The translations under genes and the position numbers were made by a program. Source: Mucilaginibacter yixingensis (GTDB lineage Bacteria > Bacteroidota > Bacteroidia > Sphingobacteriales > Sphingobacteriaceae). Taken from it: a DNA stretch of 64,000 nucleotides. Numbering within the stretch: position 1 is the stretch's first letter; each line of letters opens with the position of its first letter. This document shows, piece after piece, positions 8,714 to 17,043 of the stretch. The notes below the pieces were generated by a model that had not been told where the DNA came from, did not search any database, and saw only the letters and a program-made list of their open reading frames with translations. Location: positions 806,001 through 870,000 of the forward strand of contig NZ_CP160205.1 in the NCBI RefSeq assembly GCF_041080815.1, given 5' to 3'.

Positions 8714-9514
8714 ATGGAGAACTTAAAGATCACTGTTTTTCAGGGATATTTATTTTGGGAGAATATTGATAAGAACCTGCAAAACATTGCGCTGCGCCTG
8801 CAAGGCGGCCTGCGGGAAAAGACCGATCTGATCATCCTGCCCGAAATGTTTAATACCGGTTTTAGTATGGATGCCGCTCGCCTGGCCGAGCCTATGGGCG
8901 GTAAAACCATGCAATGGATGACCGATATAGCCGCCAAATACGCCTGCGTTATTACCGGCAGCTTTATTGTTGCCGAGGGTGGCAAATACTATAACCGCCT
9001 GATATGGATGCGGCCCGATGGCACTTATGAGCATTATGATAAGCGCCACCTGTTTGCCATGGGCAAAGAGCACCTTACCTACACGGCCGGCAGCAAAAAG
9101 CTGATTACCGAGCTAAAAGGCTGGAAAGTTTGCCCCATGATTTGCTATGATCTGCGTTTCCCGGTATGGATGCGCAATGTAGACGCCGCTTATGATCTGC
9201 TGCTGATAGTAGCCAACTGGCCAGAGAAACGCGCCCTGCACTGGCGCACCCTGCTGCCTGCCCGTGCGGTAGAAAATCAGGCCTACGTAATAGGCGTAAA
9301 CCGCGTTGGGCACGATGGTAACGAAGTTTACCACAGCGGCGACAGCACCTGCGTAAGCCCCAATGGCGATGTTGTTTACTACCGCCGAGACGAGGAAGAC
9401 CTCTACACCTTCAGCATCAGTGCCGATGAACTGAAACGCGTACGCCGCGCCATGCCTTTCTTAAAAGATGCCGACCGGTTTGAAATTGATGAGGCCGTGT
9501 TGAGGGTAGAGTAA
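8714..9514 (+). CDS. omega-amidase, nitrilase superfamily (YafV/Nit2-like)
   Basis: A 266-aa cytoplasmic carbon-nitrogen hydrolase. The catalytic triad is visible as Glu44 (LPEMFNTGFS), Lys110 (DKRHLF) and Cys144 (CYDLRFPVW). The sequence follows the YafV/Nit2 branch, which hydrolyses 2-oxoglutaramate or 2-oxosuccinamate to the free dicarboxylic acids. Placed after a glutamine/methionine-type aminotransferase, it probably pulls that transamination forward by removing the amide product. A hairpin with a T-run follows the gene. Confidence 0.92.
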   Translation: MENLKITVFQGYLFWENIDKNLQNIALRLQGGLREKTDLIILPEMFNTGFSMDAARLAEPMGGKTMQWMTDIAAKYACVITGSFIVAEGGKYYNRLIWMRPDGTYEHYDKRHLFAMGKEHLTYTAGSKKLITELKGWKVCPMICYDLRFPVWMRNVDAAYDLLLIVANWPEKRALHWRTLLPARAVENQAYVIGVNRVGHDGNEVYHSGDSTCVSPNGDVVYYRRDEEDLYTFSISADELKRVRRAMPFLKDADRFEIDEAVLRVE

Positions 9515-9541
9515 AAAATGTTAAGAAACACCCAACATAGC

Positions 9542-9593
9542 GACATGCCCCTGTGAGTTAGCATAAATAAAGCAGGGGTGTGTCTTTTTATTT
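9542..9593 (+). terminator. intrinsic terminator of the omega-amidase gene
   Basis: Imperfect 12-bp stem GACATGCCCCTG / CAGGGGTGTGTC followed by TTTTTATTT on the plus strand, 27 nt after the stop codon. Confidence 0.75.
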
Positions 9594-9602
9594 GTAACCT
9601 GA

Positions 9603-9892
9603 TTAATAATTCAGCGGCGATCTACTGGTATGTCTGCAACGCACAATACGGATCTGATCTTTCAGGATACGGTACGAAATACGGTAATGATATTTCTCAA
9701 AAGCTCTCCAACTACCGTCGTTCTCTTTCTTGAAATGGTCTAATGGATGTTTTCAGGATCTTTGGTTAGATCGATGGTCATATCGATTAAAGTATCTCTA
9801 ACCATCTCGGCATTTTTTAATGAATCGAGCGCGATGTAATTGAATGCCTTTCTTAGTTCAGCTATGGCGCTCTTGCTCCAAACAACTACCAT
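9603..9892 (-). pseudogene. ParE/RelE-family toxin, frameshifted
   Basis: The first frame reads MVVVWSKSAIAELRKAFNYI and continues to LTKDPENIH then TAG. The next frame continues exactly where the family would: HPLDHFKKENDGSWRAFEK, then YHYRISYRILKDQIRIVRCR to a stop at 9603. Adding one A to the A-run at 9750-9753 restores a single ORF of about 96 aa with the RelE/ParE fold pattern. The start overlaps the antitoxin stop by 7 nt, as in working pairs. Either the toxin is dead, the frame is shifted on purpose in the A-run, or it is a sequencing error. Confidence 0.75.
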
Positions 9893-10101
9893 TTACTGGC
9901 TTCTGCTTTCAGGTCTGTAGCAGTCGTATATTCGCCTTTTTCAATTTCGGCGTCTCCCTTTTCAAGATCCTTGTTGTACTGAGCAACAGTTTGTGGTTTT
10001 TCAATGGTTTGAAAGCTGATCTGCATCAATTTCAAAGAATTAATTAACCACTCCCGTTTAGAAGGGTCTTTAATCTTATCAAAATCAATTATCAGATCCA
10101 T
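9886..10101 (-). CDS. antitoxin of a ParDE/RelBE-like module
   Basis: A 71-aa acidic protein (starts MDLIIDFDKIKDPSKREWL). The C-terminal half, KPQTVAQYNKDLEKGDAEIE and then KGEYTTATDLKAEASKW, matches the pattern of small Bacteroidota antitoxins that precede a ParE/RelE toxin. It overlaps the start of the toxin reading frame by 7 nt. It would bind and neutralise the toxin and probably repress its own promoter. The toxin gene is frameshifted, so this may be an orphan now. Identification rests on context more than on a sharp motif. Confidence 0.7.
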   Translation of the reverse strand: MDLIIDFDKIKDPSKREWLINSLKLMQISFQTIEKPQTVAQYNKDLEKGDAEIEKGEYTTATDLKAEASKW

Positions 10102-10193
10102 AACCGTTATTTTATTAATACGAATTTAAGCAAAAATACTAAGCAATTAAATAAGCCTCGTGTTACTATTATGCAATAACTGTGCCCCCAAAC

Positions 10194-10217
10194 AAAAAAG
10201 GCGCCCTAAAGCGCCTT
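10194..10217 (-). terminator. intrinsic terminator of the GH3 gene
   Basis: On the minus strand AAGGCGC, a 6-nt loop, GCGCCTT and a T-run. It lies about 30 nt after the GH3 stop. The plus-strand reading also has a stem but a shorter T-run. Confidence 0.8.
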
Positions 10218-10247
10218 TCCTATTTTCTACTCACAATTCACAACTCA

Positions 10248-12662
10248 CTACTCCACGGAGAACTCTTTCTTCAACTTAATATCCTCGCAGCTGGCGCCAA
10301 TGCGTACCTCGAAAGCGCCGGGTTCTACGGTCCAGTTCATGTTTTTGTCCAGCAGGGCTAAATCGTCTGGGGTAAGGGTAAAAGTTACGGTTTTCTTTTC
10401 GCCGGGGGCCAGGGTAATGCGCTCGAAACCGCGCAGGTCGCTATCGTAGGTGGTTACGCTGCTTACCTTGTCTTTGAGGTATAGCTGCACCACGTTGTCG
10501 CCTGCGCGTTTGCCGGTGTTGGTTACATCAACGGTTACTTTAACCTGCTGCTGGTTCTGGGCTTTCTCTGGCGATACGGTAAGGTTGCTGTATGCAAAAG
10601 TGGTATAGCTTAGGCCGTAACCAAAGGGATACAGGGCATCGTTCACGCTGGTTTTGCCGTAGCCGTTATCGCCACTGGTAGGCTGACTGGCCTGCGAGCC
10701 CGGTTTGTACGGAAAGTTAAACTCAATTTGCCCCGTAGTTTTGGGGAAGGTGATAGACAGCTTGCCGCCGGGGTTGTTATCGCCAAACAAAGTTTCGGCA
10801 ATTACACGGCCGCTCTCCGGTCCCGGGAACCAGGCTTCCAGAATAGCGGGCACGTAGCGGTTCTCCCAGTTAATGGTAAGCGGCTGACCGTTAATCATCA
10901 CCATTACTACCGGTTTGCCGGTTGCCTGCAAAGCCTGTATCAACTTGAGCTGACGGCCCGGCAGGTTAAGCCCGGTGCGCGACAGGCTTTCGCCCACACG
11001 TTTCTCGTCTTCGCCAACGGCGGCAATAATAACATCGGCGTTGCGGGCAGCGGCCACGGCATCGTCAATATCTTTTTGCTCTTGCGCGGTAAGCGGTGTT
11101 TCAATAATCTCGCTTTCGGGCCAGGTGGCATCCACCACATCGCAGCCTTTGGCGTAGGTAACGTTTACGCCGCTGCCCACATGGTTTTTAATGCCATTAA
11201 GGATGGTGGTTACGGGGTTGTTAGATGGTCCGTAACGACTGATGGCATAGTTTTCTGCAGTAGCCAGCGGACCGGTTACCAGTATGTTTTTCAGCTTGCT
11301 TTTATCCAGCGGCAGCAGGTTATCCTGATTTTTCAGCAACACCATGCTCTCGCGATTCATTTGCAGGGCCATCTCGGCATCGGCAGCGGTGTGTACCAGT
11401 TTATCGGCAGCTTTAGGGTCGGCCACATACGGCTGATCAAACAGGCCCAGCTTAAACTTCACCCTAAGCACATCACCCACACGGCTGTCCAGCGTTTTCA
11501 TCGATATCTTGCCCTCGTTCACCAGTTCACGCAGTGGGGTAACATAGGTTTGCGGCATGGTAAAGTTGGTGCGCACATTCAGGCCGGCCTCAACCACCTG
11601 GCGCACGGCTTCTTTATAAGTATCGGCCACATGGTGTTTGCTATACAGGTATTCAACCGCCTCGCTATCGCTCACCACGTATCCGGTGAAGCCAAATTTC
11701 TGACGCAGCAGTTCGGTCAGAAAGAAATAGCTGCCGGTAATGGGCTCGCCGTTCCAATCGTTATAACTGCTCATCACACCCATTGGCTGGGCCTCCTGAA
11801 TTACCCGGCGGAACGGATACAAATACAACTGATACATCTCGCGCGGAGCCACATGCGGGTCTGTACGGGCATTGCCATCGCGGGCGCCTTTGGGCATACT
11901 GTAAACCGCAAAGTGTTTAAGGGTAGCAGCCACGCCTTGCTCCTGAATGCCCAATACCATTTGCTTGCCTAGTTCGGCAATGTGGTAAGGGTCTTCGCCA
12001 TAGCATTCTACAACGCGTCCCCAGCGCTGGTCGCGGGCGGGGTCAAGTATCGGTGCGTAGATGTTGGTGTAGCCCAGGGCTTTAGCCTCGCGGCCTTCAG
12101 TTTGTCCGGCACGACGCACCAGGGCTTTATCCCAGGTACTACCAATGCCAATAGGGGCAGGCAGCGATGTGGCACGATCATGCGTCAGCCCGTGCACACC
12201 CTCGTTGGTAAAATCAACAGGGATGCCCAGTCGGGTTTCCTCTACAAACCAACGCTGTACATTATTAATGGCCGTGGCATGTTTGCTAAAAGGATAAGAG
12301 TATTGCGACTCGGGTTTATGAAAGGCCACAGAGTTCATATCCTCATCAATGTTGGCAATGCCATCTTTCCAAAGTTCGTTTTTCCACTCGGGTACAGGTT
12401 GTTCTTGTTTTAGTACCCGGCTGTAGCCGTAGAGGGTTACCATTTGGCAGGTTTTCTCGTTCACGGTCATCTGGCTTAGCAGATCGTTCACCCTTGCATC
12501 AATGGGCTGTGCAGGGTCTTCAAATACATCTTTCTTTCCGTTCTTGTTAAAATCGATCCACCCCTTGTGGTAAATGTTTTGTTGCTGGGCCGATGCTGTC
12601 AAGGCAGAAAATGACAGCAAAGCAGTTGCCAGACAAACGCTGGTTTTAAACCGTTTGTTCAT
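10248..12662 (-). CDS. glycoside hydrolase family 3 (beta-glucosidase/xylosidase type)
   Basis: An 804-aa secreted enzyme with a signal peptide (residues 1-25, ALTASA-Q). An EF-hand-like loop DFNKNGKKDVFED (37-49) precedes the GH3 N domain. The nucleophile is probably Asp332 in GYVVSDSEAVEYL. KHF near 249-251 and the YGEDP motif are typical. A GH3 C domain and a fibronectin-III-like domain follow (TVEPGAFEVRIG near the end). It cleaves beta-linked glucose or xylose from oligosaccharides in the periplasm. No SusC/D genes are adjacent, so substrate cannot be deduced from context. Confidence 0.95.
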   Translation of the reverse strand: MNKRFKTSVCLATALLSFSALTASAQQQNIYHKGWIDFNKNGKKDVFEDPAQPIDARVNDLLSQMTVNEKTCQMVTLYGYSRVLKQEQPVPEWKNELWKDGIANIDEDMNSVAFHKPESQYSYPFSKHATAINNVQRWFVEETRLGIPVDFTNEGVHGLTHDRATSLPAPIGIGSTWDKALVRRAGQTEGREAKALGYTNIYAPILDPARDQRWGRVVECYGEDPYHIAELGKQMVLGIQEQGVAATLKHFAVYSMPKGARDGNARTDPHVAPREMYQLYLYPFRRVIQEAQPMGVMSSYNDWNGEPITGSYFFLTELLRQKFGFTGYVVSDSEAVEYLYSKHHVADTYKEAVRQVVEAGLNVRTNFTMPQTYVTPLRELVNEGKISMKTLDSRVGDVLRVKFKLGLFDQPYVADPKAADKLVHTAADAEMALQMNRESMVLLKNQDNLLPLDKSKLKNILVTGPLATAENYAISRYGPSNNPVTTILNGIKNHVGSGVNVTYAKGCDVVDATWPESEIIETPLTAQEQKDIDDAVAAARNADVIIAAVGEDEKRVGESLSRTGLNLPGRQLKLIQALQATGKPVVMVMINGQPLTINWENRYVPAILEAWFPGPESGRVIAETLFGDNNPGGKLSITFPKTTGQIEFNFPYKPGSQASQPTSGDNGYGKTSVNDALYPFGYGLSYTTFAYSNLTVSPEKAQNQQQVKVTVDVTNTGKRAGDNVVQLYLKDKVSSVTTYDSDLRGFERITLAPGEKKTVTFTLTPDDLALLDKNMNWTVEPGAFEVRIGASCEDIKLKKEFSVE

Positions 12663-12705
12663 AAAGTAATACTGGTTGGTTATATAAATGCGGGGAAATC
12701 CAAGC

Positions 12706-12713
12706 CAAAGATA
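12706..12713 (-). promoter_or_regulatory. -7 box of the GH3 gene
   Basis: TATCTTTG on the minus strand, matching the Bacteroidota TAnnTTTG box, about 44 nt upstream of the start codon. No good TTTG box is seen at the expected distance. Confidence 0.5.
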
Positions 12714-12804
12714 ATTAACCAGATTTATAAAAATTCAGCAATATATGCAGGATGTTCAGTTGGATTGGGGGAGGCGGCGAGGCGGTAGGACTGAGGCTGT
12801 TTTT

Positions 12805-12892
12805 TGTCATCCCGACCAAAGGGAGGGATCTTTTTGATTGTGCATCCCAACGTATCGCTCCGAAAAGATCCCTCGCTTCGTTCGGGATGACA
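12805..12892. repeat. GTCATCCCGA palindromic intergenic repeat
   Basis: Starts TGTCATCCCGACCAAAGG and ends CGTTCGGGATGACA. Both arms contain GGGATCTTTT or its complement. Same TGTCAT...ATGACA ends as the repeats at 7179, 14294, 32811 and 41365. Confidence 0.88.
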
Positions 12893-12981
12893 GGTGAGGT
12901 GAGCGAAACCAACCCTTACCCTTTTTGTTAACCCAAGGTTCATCTGGCGTGCTTATCTTAGCACGTACATCTACGTAAATT

Positions 12982-14277
12982 ATGGAGCAATCTGTTCTGA
13001 TTATTGGTGCCGGTGCTGCCGGTTTAATGGCGGCGCGCACGTTGGCAAAAGCCGGAGTTAAGGTAACCGTTTTAGAAGCGCGCGACCGCACCGGCGGGCG
13101 CATCCACACGCTGAGCGATGCGTCGTTTTTTCATCAGGCAGAGGCAGGCGCTGAGTTTATTCATGGTGATTTGCCGGTGACGCTGGGCTTATTAAATGAG
13201 GCCGGTATTGCTTACCAGAAGGCTTACTTTGAAATGTGGCGGTATGAAAACGGTGGTTTTAAGTTTGAGGAAGAGCAAACCGAGGGCTGGGATTTACTCC
13301 TGGAACGATTGGCGGAACTGAAGGATGATATTGATATCGATTCGTTCCTCAATCATCATTTTACCGAGGCCAAATACAATCAGCTTCAGAAAACCGTGCG
13401 CCAGTTTGTAGCCGGGTATGATAGTGCCGATCCGGCCCGTGCCAGTGCGCTGGCCCTGCGCCGCGAGTGGGAGGCTGATGACAATGATGCCCAGTATCGT
13501 ATCCCTGAAGGCTATTGCGCCATGATCAGTTACCTGGCCGAGGAGTGTAAAGCAAACGGTGGAGAGATCATCCTAAATGCTGCTGTAAAAAGTGTTAATT
13601 CTGGTGCCGATGGGGTAACGGTAACTACTGCTGATGGTGCGGTCTATCGTGCACAGCAAGTCATCATTGCCTTGCCATTGGGCGTTTTGCAAACCGGTTA
13701 TGGAGAGCCCGGCGCCATCAAGTTTGAGCCTGAATTGCCTGAGCACCAACTGGCCTTTAAAGAGATTGGTTTCGGGGCGATCATCAAAGTGCTGGTGCAG
13801 TTTAATGAACCATTTTGGGAGCAACTGCAAGGCGGCGAAATGCAAACCGCCTCGTTCTTCTTCTCAGACGAAGCCATCCCCACCTGGTGGACGCAAGCAC
13901 CAGCACATACACCACTATTAACCGGCTGGCTGGGCGGCCTCAAAGCCTGGGATCTGCAACATGCCACGGATGAGGAGATTTGGCAAAAGGCGCTGCAATC
14001 ACTCGCTAATCTGTTTAATACCGATGATTTAAAAGATAAAATAGTGGCCTGGCACGTCAGCAACTGGACTAATGAGCCTTACACCCGCGGTTCTTATGCT
14101 TATGATACCATTGCATCGGCGCAGGCGCGCAGCATACTGGCACAGCCGTTTAATAAGCAGATTCATTTTGCGGGTGAATACTTGTATGATGGTCCGGCCA
14201 TGGGCACGGTAGAAGCGGCGCTCAGCAGTGGCTTGAAGGCCGCGGAGGCGGCGATAGCATTGATGAGGAAAGGGTAG
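12982..14277 (+). CDS. flavin-containing amine oxidase (NAD(P)/FAD family)
   Basis: A 431-aa FAD-dependent oxidase of the monoamine oxidase family. The dinucleotide-binding motif VLIIGAGAAGLMAARTLAKA is at residues 5-24, followed by VTVLEARDRTGGRIHT, the diagnostic FAD motif. Near the C-terminus, HFAGEYLYDGPAMGTVEAAL contacts the flavin. No signal peptide is seen, so it is probably cytoplasmic. It oxidises an amine to an imine with release of peroxide; the true amine is unknown. A palindromic repeat follows 16 nt after the stop. Confidence 0.93.
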   Translation: MEQSVLIIGAGAAGLMAARTLAKAGVKVTVLEARDRTGGRIHTLSDASFFHQAEAGAEFIHGDLPVTLGLLNEAGIAYQKAYFEMWRYENGGFKFEEEQTEGWDLLLERLAELKDDIDIDSFLNHHFTEAKYNQLQKTVRQFVAGYDSADPARASALALRREWEADDNDAQYRIPEGYCAMISYLAEECKANGGEIILNAAVKSVNSGADGVTVTTADGAVYRAQQVIIALPLGVLQTGYGEPGAIKFEPELPEHQLAFKEIGFGAIIKVLVQFNEPFWEQLQGGEMQTASFFFSDEAIPTWWTQAPAHTPLLTGWLGGLKAWDLQHATDEEIWQKALQSLANLFNTDDLKDKIVAWHVSNWTNEPYTRGSYAYDTIASAQARSILAQPFNKQIHFAGEYLYDGPAMGTVEAALSSGLKAAEAAIALMRKG

Positions 14278-14293
14278 GGGATAAATAAAAAAG

Positions 14294-14444
14294 CTTGTCA
14301 TTTCGACCAAAGGGAGAACTACTCTCTTGAACGAAGTGAAAAAATCTTAGACGTATACTGTCCCACCCGATTGGCTTTGCAATCATCTAAGATTCCTCCT
14401 CACGCCACCGCTCAAACCTCTGCAGGTTCGTTCGGAATGACAAG
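14294..14444. repeat. GTCATTTCGA palindromic intergenic repeat
   Basis: Begins CTTGTCATTTCGACC and ends GTTCGGAATGACAAG, with AATCTTAGA and its complement in the two arms. It belongs to the same TGTCAT-ended superfamily but is longer (about 150 bp) and less perfect inside. Confidence 0.85.
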
Positions 14445-14466
14445 TTGGTTATATCGGTTGATCAAA

Positions 14467-14691
14467 CTACGCTGCCTCATATTCCACCTTTACCTGTACG
14501 CACAGGTTGTCGGTTACTTTGGCAAATTGTTTGGGGTTGCGTGTAAAATCAGGATCGGTGTCCAGGTATATCTCGGTTACGTCTATGTCTTCGTTGCCGT
14601 TATGGTAGGTGTAACTCTCGTGATCTTTTAAATAGTCTTTAATGTGCTGGTACTCTTTGCCAGTCACCATAATGGTTTTCTCTGCTTTCAT
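14467..14691 (-). CDS. conserved hypothetical protein, 74 aa
   Basis: Small acidic cytoplasmic protein (MKAEKTIMVTGKEYQHIKDY onwards) with no signal peptide or membrane segment. The pattern alternates strands and one helix (YQHIKDYLKDH). I do not recognise a family. It is bounded by a palindromic repeat downstream and a long tandem-word repeat upstream, and has a normal ATG. Its composition matches its neighbours, which supports a real gene, but function is unknown. Confidence 0.6.
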   Translation of the reverse strand: MKAEKTIMVTGKEYQHIKDYLKDHESYTYHNGNEDIDVTEIYLDTDPDFTRNPKQFAKVTDNLCVQVKVEYEAA

Positions 14692-14786
14692 AATCCTTTG
14701 TTTAGAAGTGGTTTGTCCGCGGGGGAGCGAACATAATTGGTTTTATAACTAAGCAAAGGTAAGCGATTTTTGTTTGAAAAATCAAA

Positions 14787-15028
14787 CTAGTCGGGAAAGT
14801 CCGAAAGTCCGAAAGTCCGGAAGTCCGAAAGTCCGAAAGACAGAAGTTGGGGAGGTAGTAAGTTGAAATTGATTGTCCGGAAGTCCGAAAGTCGGGAAGT
14901 CCGGAAGACAGAAATTAGGAGGTAGTAAGTTGAAATTGAGAATTGATAAATCCCAGTTTGCAAAAAATCTTACGGACTTACGGACTTTCCGTCTTTCGGA
15001 CTTCCCGTTTTCCCGTCTTCCGGACTAG
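14787..15028. repeat. reiterated TCCGAAAG-word inverted repeat
   Basis: The left part runs CTAGTCGGGAAAGTCCGAAA and repeats AGTCCGAA/AGTCCGGA several times. A unit of about 60 bp, ending GAGGTAGTAAGTTGAAATTG, occurs twice (to about 14874 and about 14939). The right part (14971-15028) carries the complement of the word run and ends CTTCCGGACTAG, mirroring the CTAGTC start. The right end supplies the ankyrin gene's TAG stop (15025-15027). There are no spacers of constant length, so it is not a CRISPR. Confidence 0.88.
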
Positions 15029-15672
15029 CTCAAAATCTCCGCAATCTCATTAAACCCTTTCTCGCGGGCCAGATCGGCAGGTAGCTTGCCGCCTTCCATG
15101 CGGGTGCTTACTTCGGCGCCATGTTCCAGCAGGGCAATCAGCAGGTCGATATTGCCATTTTGTGCTGCCGAGTGCATGGGGGTAACGCCAGCTTGTTGCT
15201 GCACGTTTACCAGCGCGCCTTCATTAATGAGCATGCGGGCAATATCTGTATAATTATTAGCCGTAGCCGAGTGCAGCGGAAAAACCCGGTAACCATTGTT
15301 TGATGGCAGGTTTACATCGGCACCTTTCAGTACCAGGTATCGGGCTACCTCTGCCTGTCCGAAGTAGCAGGCCAGTCCCAGTGGGGTAAATCCATCGGGT
15401 GCAAAATCATCTATAGATTCTGGGTGATTGGAGATTACATAGGCCACCACGTCCAGCTTACCTGCTGCGGCTGCTTCAAAGAAATTGATCTCATCCACAT
15501 ACCTCATCAACAGGGTAGTCACCTCCGGCTTTTTATAGTAGCACGATAACATCAATGGCGACACGCCATGACTGGTTGATTCCTTAACCAATTGCGGTTG
15601 TTGATTGAGGAGTTGAGTAATGGCAGCCAGGTTGGCCGTAGCAATGTAATCTTCCAGTTGATCGATGTTCAT
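15025..15672 (-). CDS. ankyrin-repeat protein
   Basis: A 215-aa soluble protein made of about five or six ankyrin repeats, for example DGFTPLGLACYFGQAEVARY and AGVTPMHSAAQNGNIDLLIA. No signal peptide or catalytic domain is visible, so it is probably a cytoplasmic protein-binding scaffold. The last codons run straight into the tandem-word repeat, which provides the stop codon, so the original C-terminus may have been slightly different. Partner unknown. Confidence 0.9.
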   Translation of the reverse strand: MNIDQLEDYIATANLAAITQLLNQQPQLVKESTSHGVSPLMLSCYYKKPEVTTLLMRYVDEINFFEAAAAGKLDVVAYVISNHPESIDDFAPDGFTPLGLACYFGQAEVARYLVLKGADVNLPSNNGYRVFPLHSATANNYTDIARMLINEGALVNVQQQAGVTPMHSAAQNGNIDLLIALLEHGAEVSTRMEGGKLPADLAREKGFNEIAEILS

Positions 15673-15734
15673 TAACTCAATGTTACGAAAAGTTTTAGTT
15701 AGAAGGAAGGGGGAGAGGGGGCAAAGATAAAAAG

Positions 15735-15820
15735 GCTGTCACCCTGAGCTTGTCGAAGGGCGTGCGGTGGACTGTCGCCATCAAGCCCAACGCACGTGTT
15801 TCGACAGGCTCAACATGACA
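15735..15820. repeat. GAGCTTGTCGAAGG palindromic intergenic repeat
   Basis: Left arm GCTGTCACCCTGAGCTTG then TCGAAGGGCGTGCG. The right arm is its complement, CGCACGTGTTTCGACAGG then CTCAACATGACA. It lies between the ankyrin gene's start and the efflux operon terminator. Confidence 0.88.
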
Positions 15821-15852
15821 TCCCACGCTCTTTCTTTGCCCAAGCCAGACAC

Positions 15853-15885
15853 AAAAAAAAGCGATGAGCATTACGCTCACCGCTT
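15853..15885 (-). terminator. intrinsic terminator of the RND efflux operon
   Basis: On the minus strand AAGCGGTGAGC, a 5-nt loop, GCTCATCGCTT and a run of eight T. It is 34 nt after the adaptor stop codon. Confidence 0.9.
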
Positions 15886-15918
15886 CGCATTATAGTTGTT
15901 TAAATTTGAGTGGCTGGG

Positions 15919-17043
15919 TTATTCTTTGGCTTTGCCGGCTGGTTTTTCTGCTACCGTTTGGCCATCTCTAATTTCATCGCTGGCGTTCTGAATTAGTTGG
16001 TCGCCGGGTTTCAGGTCGCCATAAACTTCAACCAGGCTATCGGTTTGCATGCCTTTTTGTACATCAACCCAAACGGCTTTGTGGTTGTCTACCTTAATCA
16101 CAAATACTTTCTCTGTAGATATTACAAGCGCTTTTCTCGGGATCACAAAGGTGCTGTCGCGGTTAGGTACCGGTACGTCAACCTCGGCATACATGCCCGG
16201 TAATAGTTTTTTATTGGTGTTCAGCACATCCATCTCCAGGCGCTCGCTGCGCAGTTTTTGGTCAAGTGCACCGGCCATGCGGGCTACTTTAGCAGTGAAT
16301 TTCTGGTTAGGTAATGCGCGCACGTTAAAGCTAACTTCGTCTTTATTGCCCAGCCCGCCGGTTGAAGCTTCGGGGATAGAAATCACCAAACGGAGTTTGC
16401 TTTGTTGTTGCAATACCAGCAGGGGGAGATCACTGCCTTTGCCAGACGGACCTACATAGGCACCTGCATTTACGTTACGTGCGGTAATAATGCCGCTGAA
16501 CGGTGCGCGGATTTCCAGATAATTGCGATTGGCCGTTACCTCCTGTGCAGCAGATTTTGCGGCTTCCCAATTAGCCAGGTCGGCATTTTGACGGGCCTCT
16601 GCCTGGTCCAGATCATTTTGAGAGATGGTACCCGGGGTTTTGCTGGTGTTCAGCAGGCGGTCGTAATTGGCTTTGCTGGCCAGGTATAATGCCTGCATTT
16701 GCTTAATGCGCGATTGTGCGCCCGCCAGTTGCGAGTTAATCTCGGGTGCTTCCAACGTTACCAGTAGCTGGCCTTCGTGCACTTCAGAGCCAACGTCAAC
16801 CAGCAGTTTTTTTACAAAGCTGTTTACTTTGGCATAAAGGTCTACCTGTTGGTAGGGCTGCAGTTCGCCAGGTACTTGCAGGCTGGTGCTCAGCTTGCCT
16901 TTGGTTACGCTCACAACCTCTACCGGCGCGGCAGTTTGGGTTGAGTCGGCATCGCCTTCTTTTTCTTTCTGCCCCGAACCGCAAGCCGACAGGAGGCTCA
17001 TGGCAGAAGCCATTATAAATAGGTTGATGATGTTTTTATTCAT
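15919..17043 (-). CDS. RND efflux periplasmic adaptor (membrane fusion protein)
   Basis: The precursor has a lipoprotein signal (IMASAMSLLSACGSG), then the usual hairpin, lipoyl-like and beta-barrel domains of the HlyD/AcrA family. PYQQVDLYAKVNSFVKKLLV with DVGSEVHEGQLLVTLEAPE marks the lipoyl half-motif, and APFSGIITARNVNAGAYV the second half. It bridges the pump to the outer-membrane channel. I take the ATG at 17043; an ATG 9 nt upstream is possible. Either overlaps the pump gene, so the two are translationally coupled. Last gene of the tolC-pump-adaptor operon. Confidence 0.93.
   Translation of the reverse strand: MNKNIINLFIMASAMSLLSACGSGQKEKEGDADSTQTAAPVEVVSVTKGKLSTSLQVPGELQPYQQVDLYAKVNSFVKKLLVDVGSEVHEGQLLVTLEAPEINSQLAGAQSRIKQMQALYLASKANYDRLLNTSKTPGTISQNDLDQAEARQNADLANWEAAKSAAQEVTANRNYLEIRAPFSGIITARNVNAGAYVGPSGKGSDLPLLVLQQQSKLRLVISIPEASTGGLGNKDEVSFNVRALPNQKFTAKVARMAGALDQKLRSERLEMDVLNTNKKLLPGMYAEVDVPVPNRDSTFVIPRKALVISTEKVFVIKVDNHKAVWVDVQKGMQTDSLVEVYGDLKPGDQLIQNASDEIRDGQTVAEKPAGKAKE

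Larger units (their letters stand above)
12663..12981. other. 319-bp intergenic region
   Basis: Divergent region between GH3 and the amine oxidase gene. It contains the GH3 -7 box, one GTCATCCCGA palindromic repeat (12805-12892) and a possible amine oxidase -7 box TATCTTAG at 12954-12961 with TTTG at 12924-12927. Short ORFs here run through the repeat and are not credible. Confidence 0.5.

Noticed and set aside
9886..10101. Plus-strand frame at 9844-10047 as a separate gene
   Set aside because: It is antisense to the antitoxin and has no motif; the antitoxin-toxin overlap favours the minus strand.
10728..11972. 414-aa open frame on the plus strand
   Set aside because: It lies wholly opposite the GH3 gene, which has clear catalytic motifs and a signal peptide. 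The plus frame has odd composition (His, Gln, Gly rich) and no recognisable domain.
12715..13109. Overlapping small minus-strand frames upstream of the amine oxidase
   Set aside because: They run through a palindromic repeat and into the start of the amine oxidase gene.
14787..15028. Possible CRISPR array
   Set aside because: The repeated words are 8-10 nt without spacers of constant length, part of the run is inverted, and no cas genes are present.
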